In this document: piece after piece, positions 7,494-16,888 of the stretch | Numbering within the stretch: position 1 is the first letter of the stretch | Layout: each line of letters begins with the position of its first letter | DNA from: Photobacterium gaetbulicola Gung47 | GTDB taxonomy: Bacteria; Pseudomonadota; Gammaproteobacteria; Enterobacterales; Vibrionaceae | Assembly (NCBI GenBank): GCA_000940995.1 | Contig: CP005974.1 | Coordinates: 930,001-994,000, forward strand | Direction of reading: 5' to 3' | DNA length: 64,000 nucleotides | Program-made: the position numbers and the translations under genes | The notes under the pieces: model-generated | The model's database searches: none | Told to the model about the DNA's origin: nothing | Seen by the model: only the letters and a program-made list of their open reading frames with translations

Positions 7494-10400
7494 ATGACTC
7501 AACAATCTCTTCTCATCACCCCGGAGCCGCTGGAGCCGATGTGCTTTCCGCTGCATGGTAATCGCTTGATCGAGGCCTCGGCCGGCACCGGCAAAACCTT
7601 CACCATTGCCAGCCTGTATCTGCGCTTGCTGCTTGGCCATGGTGATGCGCAGACTCGGTTTCCCAGGGAGCTGACGGTTGATCAGATTTTGGTGGTGACC
7701 TTCACCGAGGCGGCCACCGCCGAGCTGCGTGATCGTATCCGCCGCCGGATCCATGATGCCCGCCTGGCCTTTAGTCGAGGTAGCAGCGACGATCCGGTGA
7801 TCAAGCCGTTGCTGGGAGATATTGGCGATCACAAGGCGGCCGCCGCCATTTTGCTGCAGGCCGAGCGCCAGATGGATGAGGCTGCCATTTTTACCATCCA
7901 CGGCTTTTGCCAGCGGATGCTAACCCAGAATGCCTTCGAGTCGGGCAGCCTGTTCAACAATGAGTTTGTTACCGAAGAGAGCCACCTGCGGGCCCAGGTG
8001 GTCGCGGATTTCTGGCGCCGTAATTTCTATCCGTTGCCACGCAGTCTGGCGGCGGAGGTACGCAAACTCTGGTCGGCGCCGGGGGCCCTGCTGCCGGAGA
8101 TCAACCGCTTCCTGTCGGGAGCGGAAGTTACCGTTCGCGCCCCGCAGCTGACAGGCAGCCTCGAGCAGGTACACGAGGAAAACCTGCTGCGTATCAATCA
8201 TGTCAAGCGGCTGTGGCGCGACAGTGCCGGCGACCTGCATGACATCATTGCCAGCTCCGGGGTGAACAAGCGCAGCTACACCAAAACCAGCTTGCCCAAG
8301 GCGCTGGCGGAAGTGGGAGAGTGGGCCGAGCGGGATAACACAGGCTACCAACTGCCCAAGGCACTGGATAAGTTTGACCAGCAGGTGCTGCGAGACAAGA
8401 CCAGCAAGGGCCAGCCACCGGAGCATCCGGTGTTTGTGGCTATTGGTGAGTTATTGGCTAACAAGCCGAATATACGCGATCCCTTGTTGGCCCATGCCAT
8501 CAAAGAGTGTCGCCAGCTGCTGCTTGAGGCCAAGCAGCGCAAGGGGTGGCTGTCATTTGATGATCTGCTGACCCAATTGTCGGCGGCGTTGAGCCAAGAT
8601 GACAGCGGCTTGCTGGCCGGTCGGATCCGCCACCTTTTCCCGGTGGCGATGATCGATGAATTCCAGGATACCGACCCGCTCCAGTACAGTATTTTCAGCA
8701 CGATTTATGGTGAGCAGCGTCAGGCGCCTGAACTGCCGGAAGGCGAGCTCGGCCCTTGCGGCCTGTTTATGATTGGTGATCCCAAGCAGGCCATCTACGC
8801 CTTTCGCGGCGCCGATATTTTTACCTATATCCAGGCTCGCCGCCAGGTGACCGCCCACTATACCCTAGGTACCAACTGGCGCTCGACCGCCGAAATGGTC
8901 GGCGCCGTGAACCGGATTTTCCAACATCCTGAGCGGCCATTTATCTACGACGAGGACATCACGTTCCTGCCGGTTGATCACAGTCCGAAAGCCCAGGGGC
9001 GCGGCTGGCAGCTTGATGGCATGCAGCAGCCTGCCATGTGCTTTTGGCATCAAGAGGCCGAGGAGCCGACCAAGAAAGGGGATTACCAGCAGGTGATGGC
9101 GGAGGCAACCACCGCCGAAATTCAGAAAATCCTTACCTTGTCACAGCAGGGCAAGGCGGTGCTGGTGGACGGCGAGCAAACCCGCCCGATCCATGCCAGT
9201 GATATTTCGGTACTGGTGCGTACCGGCAGTGAGGCGGCGTTGATCCGCCGTACCTTGGCCGATCAGGGCATTGCCAGTGTCTACCTCTCCAATCGTGACA
9301 GTGTGTTTGCCTGCACCGAGGCCGCGGATTTGCTGCGTTTTCTGCAGGCGGTACTGACCCCTGAAGATGATCGCAATATGCGCGCGGCCTTGGCCTCGAG
9401 CTTGTTTGGCTTGACGGCCCAGGCGCTCGATGCGATGAACACCAGCGAAAGCGTCTGGGAGCAATATGTGTCGGAGTTCCGCGCTTACCGCAAGCTGTGG
9501 CAAACCCGCGGGGTGCTGCCGATGCTGCGCCATATGCTGGCCCAGCGCAAGATCCCCGAAACCCTGCTGAGCCAAAACGGTGGCGAGCGCCGGGTCACCG
9601 ATATCCTGCATATTGGCGAGTTGCTGCAGCAGGCGAGCCAAACCCTCGACAGTGATCATGGCTTGTTGCGCTGGTTGGCCGAACATATCGAAGCGCCCAA
9701 TGGCAATGCCGATGAGCAGCAGCTGCGCTTGGAGTCGGATCGCAATCTGGTGCAGATCGTCACTATCCACAAGTCCAAGGGGCTTGAGTATGACATCGTC
9801 TTCCTGCCATTTGTCTGCAGTTACCGCGAGGCTAATACCGCGCTGTTCCATGACGATCAGAGCCAGCAGTCGGTGTTGGATATCGCTGCCAGCGAAGAGA
9901 GCATGGAGTTGGCCGAAAAAGAGCGCCTGGCAGAAGACTTGCGCCTGCTCTACGTTGCCCTGACCCGCGCGGTCTATGGCTGTTATATCGGTATGTCGCC
10001 GATCCGTAACGGCTTGAGCCGCAAGGAGCCGACCGGCCTGCACCGCTCGGCAATCGGCTGGCTGGTACAAAACGCCAAAGAGGGCGGGATGGCCGAGCTG
10101 GCCAGCGCTCTGGCTGCATTGGCCTCGCAATCCGAAGCTGTCACCGTGTTGCCGCCACCGCCCTTGCCCGACACGCCTTGGTTGCCTGCCGAGGAAGACA
10201 AGCCGCTACTGTCGGCATCGGTGTTTGACAAAGAGATTGACCGTAGCTGGTGGATCACCAGTTACTCGGGCCTGATCAAGCAGGGCCATAGCCATCATGA
10301 TGCCTCTTTCGAGCTGCCGGGCTTTGATACCGACTCGTCGGGCGACGAAGCCCTGGGGGACGAAGACGTCGAGCCGGCCCGTACCATTTATACCTTCCCG

Positions 10401-11108
10401 AAGGGCGCGCGGCCGGGGACGTTCCTGCATACCCTGTTTGAGGAAATCGAGTTTACCGCACCGGTTGATAGCCCGGAAACGACCGGGAAGATCCTTGAAT
10501 TGCTGCGGTTGGAAAACTACGACGAGGAATGGTTGCCGGTGTTGCAGACCATGATCCGCGATGTCCTGACGTGTCCGCTCGATGGCGAGGCGATACGGCT
10601 GGGCGAGATCGCACCGTCACAGCGCTTGACCGAAATGGAGTTTATGCTGCCGATCAACCTGCTGTCGGCCCCGCTGCTCAACAAGGCCATTGCCCGCCAC
10701 GATAACCTGTCGGCCAAAGCCGGTGAGTTGGGTTTTGCCACGGTCAGCGGCATGCTGAAGGGCTTTATCGACCTGGTCTTCGAGCACCATGGCCGCTACT
10801 ACGTGCTGGACTGGAAGTCGAACTTTCTGGGCGAGGAGCCTAACCTGTACCGGGGAGACATGCTGGACCAGGCGATGGTCGAGCATCGCTATGATCTGCA
10901 GTACCAGCTCTATGCGCTGGCCCTGCACCGCTTCCTCAAGAGCCGTAAGGCTGACTACAACTACGATGACCACTTCGGTGGTGTCTATTACCTGTTCTTG
11001 CGGGGAGTGAAGGCGGGCAGTGATAGCGGCATCTTCCGTGCCAAGCCGTCTCTGGCCCTGCTGACCGAACTGGAGACCTTGATTGACGGAGAATCCCCAG
11101 ATGCTTAA
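7494..11108 (+). CDS. recB: Exodeoxyribonuclease V, beta subunit RecB
   Basis: The 1204-residue product is RecB (E. coli 1180). It has an SF1A helicase core with Walker A EASAGTGKTF near residue 28, VTFTEAATAELRDRI (motif Ia), AMIDEFQDTD (motif II) and VTIHKSKGLEYD (motif V), then LLYVALTRA (motif VI). The C-terminal nuclease domain shows GFIDLVFEHHGRYYVLDWKSN, carrying the Asp, Asp and Lys metal and catalytic residues. RecB is the 3'-5' motor and the only nuclease of RecBCD. ATG 7494 starts just before the sequence MTQQSLL. The 3' end overlaps recD by 8 bp, which implies translational coupling. Confidence 0.97.
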   Translation: MTQQSLLITPEPLEPMCFPLHGNRLIEASAGTGKTFTIASLYLRLLLGHGDAQTRFPRELTVDQILVVTFTEAATAELRDRIRRRIHDARLAFSRGSSDDPVIKPLLGDIGDHKAAAAILLQAERQMDEAAIFTIHGFCQRMLTQNAFESGSLFNNEFVTEESHLRAQVVADFWRRNFYPLPRSLAAEVRKLWSAPGALLPEINRFLSGAEVTVRAPQLTGSLEQVHEENLLRINHVKRLWRDSAGDLHDIIASSGVNKRSYTKTSLPKALAEVGEWAERDNTGYQLPKALDKFDQQVLRDKTSKGQPPEHPVFVAIGELLANKPNIRDPLLAHAIKECRQLLLEAKQRKGWLSFDDLLTQLSAALSQDDSGLLAGRIRHLFPVAMIDEFQDTDPLQYSIFSTIYGEQRQAPELPEGELGPCGLFMIGDPKQAIYAFRGADIFTYIQARRQVTAHYTLGTNWRSTAEMVGAVNRIFQHPERPFIYDEDITFLPVDHSPKAQGRGWQLDGMQQPAMCFWHQEAEEPTKKGDYQQVMAEATTAEIQKILTLSQQGKAVLVDGEQTRPIHASDISVLVRTGSEAALIRRTLADQGIASVYLSNRDSVFACTEAADLLRFLQAVLTPEDDRNMRAALASSLFGLTAQALDAMNTSESVWEQYVSEFRAYRKLWQTRGVLPMLRHMLAQRKIPETLLSQNGGERRVTDILHIGELLQQASQTLDSDHGLLRWLAEHIEAPNGNADEQQLRLESDRNLVQIVTIHKSKGLEYDIVFLPFVCSYREANTALFHDDQSQQSVLDIAASEESMELAEKERLAEDLRLLYVALTRAVYGCYIGMSPIRNGLSRKEPTGLHRSAIGWLVQNAKEGGMAELASALAALASQSEAVTVLPPPPLPDTPWLPAEEDKPLLSASVFDKEIDRSWWITSYSGLIKQGHSHHDASFELPGFDTDSSGDEALGDEDVEPARTIYTFPKGARPGTFLHTLFEEIEFTAPVDSPETTGKILELLRLENYDEEWLPVLQTMIRDVLTCPLDGEAIRLGEIAPSQRLTEMEFMLPINLLSAPLLNKAIARHDNLSAKAGELGFATVSGMLKGFIDLVFEHHGRYYVLDWKSNFLGEEPNLYRGDMLDQAMVEHRYDLQYQLYALALHRFLKSRKADYNYDDHFGGVYYLFLRGVKAGSDSGIFRAKPSLALLTELETLIDGESPDA

Positions 11109-13179
11109 TCGCCTCGAAGCCCTTGTTCGCCAGGGCTACCTTCGCCCGCTGGACCACCAGTTTGCCAAATTTGTTGCCCAGGGAGGCAATCACTCGGCTG
11201 AGCCGCTTGTCGCCCTGGTGGCTGCGCTGGCGAGTTATGAACTGGGTCAGGGCCATGTCTGTGTGCGAGTGCCTCAGGTTGATCCTGCTCGGTTGTTTGG
11301 TTTGCCCGCCAAACTCAGTTTGCCGTTGGCCGACGGGTTGCCCGAGCCGCATTTATGGCTGGCGCAGCTGGCACAGTCCGAGGCCGTCTCGGATGGCAGC
11401 AGGCCCACCCCGCTGGTGATGGATGGCGATCGGATCTACCTCAATCGCTATTGGCAGTTCGAGCAACAGGTCGCCGAGCAGTTGCGCCTGCGGGCGCAAA
11501 GCGGCGAAGATGGTTTGCAGCCCGAGCTGATGGCGGCCAAGCTCAATGAACTGTTTGCCCGCGATTACCGCTACCTGTTTGCCGCCCTGCAGCAGCTGGC
11601 GCAAGCCGGAGGGACCGCACAGGATAGGCAGCGTGAAGTCTGTGACAAGCTGGATGTCGTCCAACCTGAAATGCTGGACTGGCCGGCGGTTGATGCCGTC
11701 CTCCTGTCGGCTGGGAGCGCTGAAGAGCTCGCGCCGCTGGACACCCTGGTGCCGGCCGGCAGCTGCCTCAACTGGCAGAAGGTGGCCGCTGCGGTCGCGC
11801 TGACCCGCCAGTTTGCGGTGATTTCCGGCGGCCCCGGTACCGGCAAAACCACCACGGTGGCCAAGTTGCTGGCGGCCCTGGTGACCCAGGCCATTCAGCG
11901 TGACGAGCGCGATGAACAGGGTGCCCTGCAGCTGCCGGATATCAAGCTGGTGGCACCGACTGGTAAGGCGGCGGCCAGGCTGACCGAATCGATTGGCTCG
12001 GCGGTGGACTCGTTAGCCGTCGACGAGGTAGTGAAAAGCAACATTCCGACCCAGTCGAGCACCATACACCGTCTGCTCGGGGCGATCCCCAACCGGGTCG
12101 CCTTCCGCCATAACCGCGACAACCCGCTGCACTTGGATGTACTGGTGGTGGACGAGGCCTCGATGGTCGACTTGCCGATGATGGCCCGCCTGCTCGATGC
12201 TTTGCCAGCCCACGCCAAACTGATCCTGCTCGGTGATCGGGATCAGCTGGCATCGGTCGAGGCGGGCGCAGTACTGGGCGATATCTGTGCTTTTGCCGAA
12301 CAAGGCTACACCCCGGCTCAATCTCAGTTGCTCGGCCAGTTGACCGGGTTTGGCTTTGAGCAAGCGCATGCCGCCCCGTCGGCGATTGCCGATAGCTTGT
12401 GTATGCTGCAAAAGAGCTACCGTTTCCACGCCCAGTCGGGGATCGGCCTGCTGGCCAAGGCGATCAACAGCGGCAAGCCGTATCGGGTTGAAAAGGTGTG
12501 GCAGCAGGGCTTTCGTGATATCCAGCTCTATCCGCTAGGGGCCGAGGCCTACCAGGCAATGATCACCAATGTGGTCAGCTTCTACAGTGATTACCTCGAG
12601 GCGATCGACGCGGGTAAGACTCCGGGCGAAGTGCTCAAAGCATTTGCCCAGGTCCGTTTGCTGTGCGCGGTGCGGGAAGGTGATTTCGGTGTCGCGGGGC
12701 TGAACCAGCGCATCGAGCGGGCCCTGGCACGCAAGGGCAAGATTGCCCCGGGCGAAGAGACCTGGTATGTCGGCAGGCCAGTTATGATCAGCCAGAATGA
12801 CCATGGCTTGGGGCTCTACAACGGGGATATCGGTATTGCGATGCACGACCGCGAGGCCGATCCGCTGACGGGCAACCGGGTGCTCAGGGTATACTTCGAG
12901 ATGCCTGACGGCACTATCCGCGGCGTCCTGCCGAGCCGGCTGCCCGACCACGAGACGGTTTACGCCATGACCATCCATAAATCGCAGGGCTCGGAGTTTG
13001 CCGACACCCTGATGGTACTGCCGCCTGATTTTAGCCCGATCCTGACCCGCGAGCTGGTGTATACCGGGGTGACGAGGGCCAAGTCCAAGCTGTACATGTT
13101 TGCCACCAAGGATGTGCTCAGCCGCTCCGTGACCATGCGGACAGAGCGGGCGAGCGGCCTGGCGAGCTTGTTATCGTAA
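11101..13179 (+). CDS. recD: Exodeoxyribonuclease V, alpha subunit RecD
   Basis: A 692-residue RecD (E. coli 608), an SF1B 5'-3' helicase. Walker A GGPGTGKTTTVAKLL lies around residue 244; motif II is VVDEASMVDLPMM; ILLGDRDQLASVEAGAVLGD is motif III. The C-terminus has YAMTIHKSQGSEF and TRELVYTGVTRAK, the UvrD-like 2B-2A signatures. ATG 11101 has a GGAG ribosome site ten bases upstream and overlaps the recB stop by 8 bp. RecD drives the fast strand of RecBCD and is needed for full nuclease activity. The extra length relative to E. coli is spread over N-terminal and mid-protein loops; I did not align it. Confidence 0.97.
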   Translation: MLNRLEALVRQGYLRPLDHQFAKFVAQGGNHSAEPLVALVAALASYELGQGHVCVRVPQVDPARLFGLPAKLSLPLADGLPEPHLWLAQLAQSEAVSDGSRPTPLVMDGDRIYLNRYWQFEQQVAEQLRLRAQSGEDGLQPELMAAKLNELFARDYRYLFAALQQLAQAGGTAQDRQREVCDKLDVVQPEMLDWPAVDAVLLSAGSAEELAPLDTLVPAGSCLNWQKVAAAVALTRQFAVISGGPGTGKTTTVAKLLAALVTQAIQRDERDEQGALQLPDIKLVAPTGKAAARLTESIGSAVDSLAVDEVVKSNIPTQSSTIHRLLGAIPNRVAFRHNRDNPLHLDVLVVDEASMVDLPMMARLLDALPAHAKLILLGDRDQLASVEAGAVLGDICAFAEQGYTPAQSQLLGQLTGFGFEQAHAAPSAIADSLCMLQKSYRFHAQSGIGLLAKAINSGKPYRVEKVWQQGFRDIQLYPLGAEAYQAMITNVVSFYSDYLEAIDAGKTPGEVLKAFAQVRLLCAVREGDFGVAGLNQRIERALARKGKIAPGEETWYVGRPVMISQNDHGLGLYNGDIGIAMHDREADPLTGNRVLRVYFEMPDGTIRGVLPSRLPDHETVYAMTIHKSQGSEFADTLMVLPPDFSPILTRELVYTGVTRAKSKLYMFATKDVLSRSVTMRTERASGLASLLS

Positions 13180-13248
13180 GCTGACATGACAGCAGAATGA
13201 CAAATCAGTTTTGAGTGGCTACTGAGGTCGGTTGGAAGCGATTATCGC

Positions 13249-14574
13249 CTACAAGTCGAGGATCAGAATCTTGGAACGGCGCTGGAAGTTGTACAGCGCC
13301 TTTTTTGCCACCGGCAAACTGTCGACACTGGACTCGCTGAAGCCCTGCTCGCGGAACCAGTGCAGGCTGCGGGTGGTGAGGACAAACAAGTGGGCCAGCC
13401 CCATCCGCTTGGCCTGCAGTTTGAGCTGGCTCAGCAGCAAGGCACCGCGGTCGCCGTCGCGGAAGTCACGGTGGACGGCGACACAGGCCATTTCGGCCAT
13501 CCGTTCGTCCGGGAACGGGTAGAGGGCGGCACAGCCGATGATAAGCCCGTCGCGTTCGATAATGGTAAACTGCTCTACTTCCTGCTCGAGCTGCTCTCGC
13601 GAGCGGCGGACCAGGATCCCGTCTTGCTCCAGCGGCCGGATCAGCTCTAGGATCCCGCCGATATCGTCAATCGTGGCCTGGCGGACCTGCTCGGCGCTCT
13701 CCATCACGATTTGGGTGCCGATACCATCGAGTGAAAACAGCTCCTGGATCAACGCGCCATCTTCTTTGTAGCTGATCAGGTGGCTGCGGGGAACCCCGGC
13801 CCGGCAGGCCGTGATGGCACCACGGAGGAAGCGGCCGGTGCCGCGCTCTTGCTGTTGCAGTTCGATAAGGCGTTGCAGGGCGTACTCGGCCTCGATCGGC
13901 AGCATTTCAGAAACAACCCCTCCCTCGGCGTCGAGCACCCCCTGCTCGGAGCAAAAGCCAATCAGCTTGTCGGCATTGAGCCTGATGGCCAGCTGGGTCG
14001 CAATTTCTTCCGAGGTCAGGTTGAAACACTCACCGGTGACCGAGCTGGCTATCGGGCCCAGCAGGACAATGGCACGCTGGTCGAGCTGGCGGTGGATGGC
14101 CTCGGTATCTATCCGCCGGATCCGCCCGCTATGGGCATAATCCACCCCGTCATCAACCCCCAGCGGCTGGGCAATGACGAAATTGCCGCTGACGATGTTA
14201 ATCTGTGAGCCGGCCATCGGGGTATTATTCAGCCCCATTGAAAACCTGGCCGTAATATCCAGCTGCAGCTGCCCCGCCGCTTGCTTGGCGATTTCCAGGG
14301 CCCGCTCGTCCGTGACCCGGATCCCTTTGTGATAAGGGGTCTTGTAATTCATCTGTTTGGCCAGGCCGGAGATCTGCGGCCTGGCACCATATACCATCAC
14401 GATGCGCAGCCCGAGGCTGTTGAGCAGGGCGATATCATTGACGATATGAGGAAAGTTTTCATGGGCGATGGCTTCCCCGCCGACCATGATGACAATGGTT
14501 TTGCCAATGTGGGCGTTGAGGTATGGGGCCGACTGGCGGAACCCTTTGACCAAGGCGGTGCTTCTGAACTTCAC
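13249..14574 (-). CDS. argA: Amino-acid N-acetyltransferase (N-acetylglutamate synthase)
   Basis: The 441-residue product has the two-domain bacterial ArgA layout. The amino-acid-kinase-like domain (about residues 1-290) has KTIVIMVGGEAI and VMVYGARPQI and binds the feedback inhibitor arginine. A GNAT acetyltransferase domain follows, with ATIDDIGGILELIRPLE and the acetyl-CoA loop RDFRDGDRGALLL. It makes N-acetylglutamate from glutamate and acetyl-CoA, the first step of arginine synthesis in the cytoplasm. It stands alone, convergent with recD. An ARG box overlaps its likely promoter about 100 bp upstream, so ArgR repression is expected. Confidence 0.96.
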   Translation of the reverse strand: MKFRSTALVKGFRQSAPYLNAHIGKTIVIMVGGEAIAHENFPHIVNDIALLNSLGLRIVMVYGARPQISGLAKQMNYKTPYHKGIRVTDERALEIAKQAAGQLQLDITARFSMGLNNTPMAGSQINIVSGNFVIAQPLGVDDGVDYAHSGRIRRIDTEAIHRQLDQRAIVLLGPIASSVTGECFNLTSEEIATQLAIRLNADKLIGFCSEQGVLDAEGGVVSEMLPIEAEYALQRLIELQQQERGTGRFLRGAITACRAGVPRSHLISYKEDGALIQELFSLDGIGTQIVMESAEQVRQATIDDIGGILELIRPLEQDGILVRRSREQLEQEVEQFTIIERDGLIIGCAALYPFPDERMAEMACVAVHRDFRDGDRGALLLSQLKLQAKRMGLAHLFVLTTRSLHWFREQGFSESSVDSLPVAKKALYNFQRRSKILILDL

Positions 14575-14666
14575 GGCTGGCTTTCCTTGTAGCTGTGTTG
14601 CCGGCTGGGCAATGAACGTACGAAATGATGAGGTAATAGTGATGTTATTGATGATTATGCGTTTTA

Positions 14667-14682
14667 TGTCAATAAAAATTCA
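14667..14682 (-). promoter_or_regulatory. ARG box (ArgR operator) overlapping the argA -35
   Basis: On the plus strand TCAATAAAAATTCA (14669-14682) matches the TGAATWWWWATTCA ArgR half-operator with one mismatch. On the minus strand TTGACA (complement of 14667-14672), a perfect -35 hexamer, overlaps its end and points toward argA. ARG boxes usually come in pairs; the neighbouring sequence gives only a weak second copy. Confidence 0.6.
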
Positions 14683-14824
14683 ATGTTAAGGGAGCGGTTA
14701 CTTCGTAACGCCCGGGTGATTTTTGGGGAGAAGATCCCGTTATTTAGCTTGGCCAATAGATAACTGCCGAAAATGGTTGGCATTAAGTTATATTGGCGGG
14801 GAAAAGCGCTATGTTTGAAGAGTT

Positions 14825-15226
14825 ATGACCATTAAGCAAAAAACATCCTTGTTCACCCATCGCCGGATGAGTTCGGCCATGGCTATTGCCGCAACCGGCG
14901 CGGTGGCACTGGGGCTACTCCTGGCAGGCCTGTTTGATAATGCGGTAGCGCAAGAGAACAACTTGCCCAATATCTACGGGGTGTGGGTCGAGCAGGATGT
15001 CGCCCCTTATGCCGCCGATCGGTTTGAAATCCGACCGGAGGGTGTGTTTGTCGGTGGCCGCCAGGTCAATACCCAGTATCAATGGGATGGCAGCAAGCTG
15101 GAATACCTGAAGGGCGAGACGCGCTATTCTTATTCTTTTGTCTCCGGCCGGTTAATTCGCCAGAGCCCGGCGCACTATACTTCTTCTTTTGCTCGCCAGA
15201 CCCTTTTAATCGAACAAACCCATTAG
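14825..15226 (+). CDS. DUF2850 family membrane-anchored or periplasmic protein
   Basis: A 133-residue protein with an uncleaved anchor or signal peptide at about residues 15-42 (MAIAATGAVALGLLLAGLF, then an AVAQ that could be a cleavage site). The remaining roughly 90 residues (IYGVWVEQDVAPYAADRFEI and FVGGRQVNTQYQWDG) match my memory of the DUF2850 family, known mainly from Vibrionaceae. No function is known. The region upstream (14691-14824) should hold its promoter. Its stop overlaps by a few bases the end of a convergent small gene. Confidence 0.65.
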   Translation: MTIKQKTSLFTHRRMSSAMAIAATGAVALGLLLAGLFDNAVAQENNLPNIYGVWVEQDVAPYAADRFEIRPEGVFVGGRQVNTQYQWDGSKLEYLKGETRYSYSFVSGRLIRQSPAHYTSSFARQTLLIEQTH

Positions 15227-15456
15227 TTGATTGCCGCTTTGGGCAACTCCCGCAGCAACTGGTTGACCGGGATTTGCCTGAGCGCAACTTGCCTCATGAT
15301 ATCTGCGGTAGCAGGGCTTCCGCCCAAACAGCGTTGGATAGCCGCATTGATTTGCTGGGGGGGATTGCCCTCGCTGACCAGGTTCCGTATCCATTGGTAT
15401 TCAATTGAATTGATGTTCAAGAGTGTGTCTTTACCGACTTTGAGAGGTGGGTGCAT
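15223..15456 (-). CDS. Small hypothetical protein (77 aa)
   Basis: A 77-residue frame beginning MHPPLKVGKDTLLNINSIEY, without membrane segment or motif that I recognise. Support for it being real: an AAGGAAG ribosome site about eight bases before the ATG, a tidy convergent end with the DUF2850 gene (3-bp overlap), and a protein-like composition with amphipathic helices. It occupies an otherwise empty stretch before mltA. Against: no family assignment. No function is proposed. Confidence 0.5.
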   Translation of the reverse strand: MHPPLKVGKDTLLNINSIEYQWIRNLVSEGNPPQQINAAIQRCLGGSPATADIMRQVALRQIPVNQLLRELPKAAIN

Positions 15457-15706
15457 ATGGCGCTTCCTTGCTGTTTAAAATGACGTTTTTGTTACGTTTT
15501 TATTAGTTACATGACTACTGTGACACAAATATGATAGGTGTGTCATATGGGTGCGGAATGCGAGGCAATTCAGACAAATTGCTGACACAGCTAGGAAAAA
15601 GATCGGGAAAAATAGTTGCTGGGAGTAACCACTGGTAGGCGGGAGTGCCGCAGTTGGTTACACTGATGAAAAATTGGATTCCAAACAAGACAATATAGGA
15701 TTCACG
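15457..15706. other. Intergenic region upstream of mltA
   Basis: AT-rich 250-bp spacer between the divergent small gene and mltA. It contains tandem GACGTTTTTGTTACGTTTTT-like runs (about 15482-15501) and a TGTGACACAAA stretch near 15521, which vaguely resembles a CRP half-site. No gene was recognised. Confidence 0.3.
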
Positions 15707-16795
15707 GTGTTTCGAAAAGCAACGATTGCTCTGTTAATTATGGGTTTGGTGGGATGCGCCAAGCCAACTGATCGTGGTCAGCAATACCTGGACGGGGAAT
15801 TTGATCAGGTACTCAACCAGGTTGAGGTTGTGGCGTCGGATAAGCCGAAAGACTTTAGCCGCTTTTCGGCGCAGATGGAGAAAGTGATTGAGCGCTCTCC
15901 GTCGATGGCGGGAACGTATCAGGCACTTTACCGCCAGGTAGAGAACTGGGTCGCAAATGGCGGCGAGCTGTCCGAGCTTGGCAACTACGGTATTGAAGTT
16001 GCCCAGATGGGCGGCGGCGACGGTCATGGCAACGTCATGTTTACCGGCTATTTCTCTCCGGTGATCGAGTTGCGCCATCAGCCGGATGAGGTCTACCGCT
16101 ACCCGGTGTACGGCATGCCTGAGTGCGATGGCCAATGCCCGAGCCGGGCCGAAATCTATGCCGGGGCCCTTGAAGGCAAAGGGCTGGAGCTGGGCTACAG
16201 TGCCTCGATGCTTGATCTGTTCATGATGGAAGTGCAGGGCAGTGGCTTTGTCCACTTCGATGATAACGACGAGCTGCAATATTTCGCCTACAGGGGCAAG
16301 AACGGCCACCGCTACGTCAGTATTGGCCGTATCCTCATCGAACGTGGCGAAGTGCCGCGTGAGAAGATGTCGCTTAAGGCGATTGATGAGTGGGTAAACC
16401 AGCAGGACGAGGAGACGGTGCGCGAGCTGCTGGAGCAGAACCCGTCATATGTGTTCTTCAAGCCGCAGGACAACCTGGATGTGATGGGAACGGCGGGTAT
16501 TCCGCTGCAGGCCTATGCGTCGGTTGCGGCCGACCGTGATTACCTGCCGATGGGCAGTGTGTTACTGGCAGAGGTTCCCCAGCTTGACGAGGCCGGAAAG
16601 TGGAATGGCCAGCATGTGCTTAAATTACTAATGGCACTGGATACCGGCGGTGCGGTGAAGAAAAACCATCTTGACTTGTACCATGGCATGGGTGCCCAGG
16701 CCGGCGTGGACGCCGGCCATTACAAGCACTTTGGCCGAGTGTGGAAGCTGGGCCTCCAGGGCTCGAAAACCGAGCAGCCTTGGCTGACCCAGTAA
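15707..16795 (+). CDS. mltA: Membrane-bound lytic murein transglycosylase A
   Basis: From GTG 15707 the product is a 362-residue lipoprotein: a short signal peptide ending in the lipobox LVGC, with Cys at residue 17. The body shows the MltA barrel (VMFTGYFSPVIELR, MEVQGSGFVHFDD) and the C-terminal 3D domain with the catalytic aspartates in ALDTGGAVKKNHLDLYHG. MltA cleaves the MurNAc-GlcNAc bond of peptidoglycan from the inner face of the outer membrane, forming 1,6-anhydro ends. I chose the GTG because it gives a compact signal peptide and has TAGGA upstream; TTG 15674 would add eleven residues. A terminator follows. Confidence 0.92.
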   Translation: MFRKATIALLIMGLVGCAKPTDRGQQYLDGEFDQVLNQVEVVASDKPKDFSRFSAQMEKVIERSPSMAGTYQALYRQVENWVANGGELSELGNYGIEVAQMGGGDGHGNVMFTGYFSPVIELRHQPDEVYRYPVYGMPECDGQCPSRAEIYAGALEGKGLELGYSASMLDLFMMEVQGSGFVHFDDNDELQYFAYRGKNGHRYVSIGRILIERGEVPREKMSLKAIDEWVNQQDEETVRELLEQNPSYVFFKPQDNLDVMGTAGIPLQAYASVAADRDYLPMGSVLLAEVPQLDEAGKWNGQHVLKLLMALDTGGAVKKNHLDLYHGMGAQAGVDAGHYKHFGRVWKLGLQGSKTEQPWLTQ

Positions 16796-16828
16796 ATAGA
16801 TATCAACCGGTTGACTGGACAATTTCCC

Positions 16829-16860
16829 AAAGAGTGCGTATAAATCGCACTCTTTCTTTA
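16829..16860 (+). terminator. Rho-independent terminator of mltA
   Basis: AAAGAGTGCG (16829-16838) pairs perfectly with CGCACTCTTT (16846-16855) across a 7-nt loop and is followed by CTTTA. It separates mltA from tcdA. Confidence 0.75.
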
Positions 16861-16888
16861 TGAATGTGTGAATCAGCGCGGAAAAGCC

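Noticed and set aside
9141..10130. A 329-codon minus-strand frame inside recB
   Set aside because: Antisense shadow of recB with the same His/Gln/Gly-rich composition.
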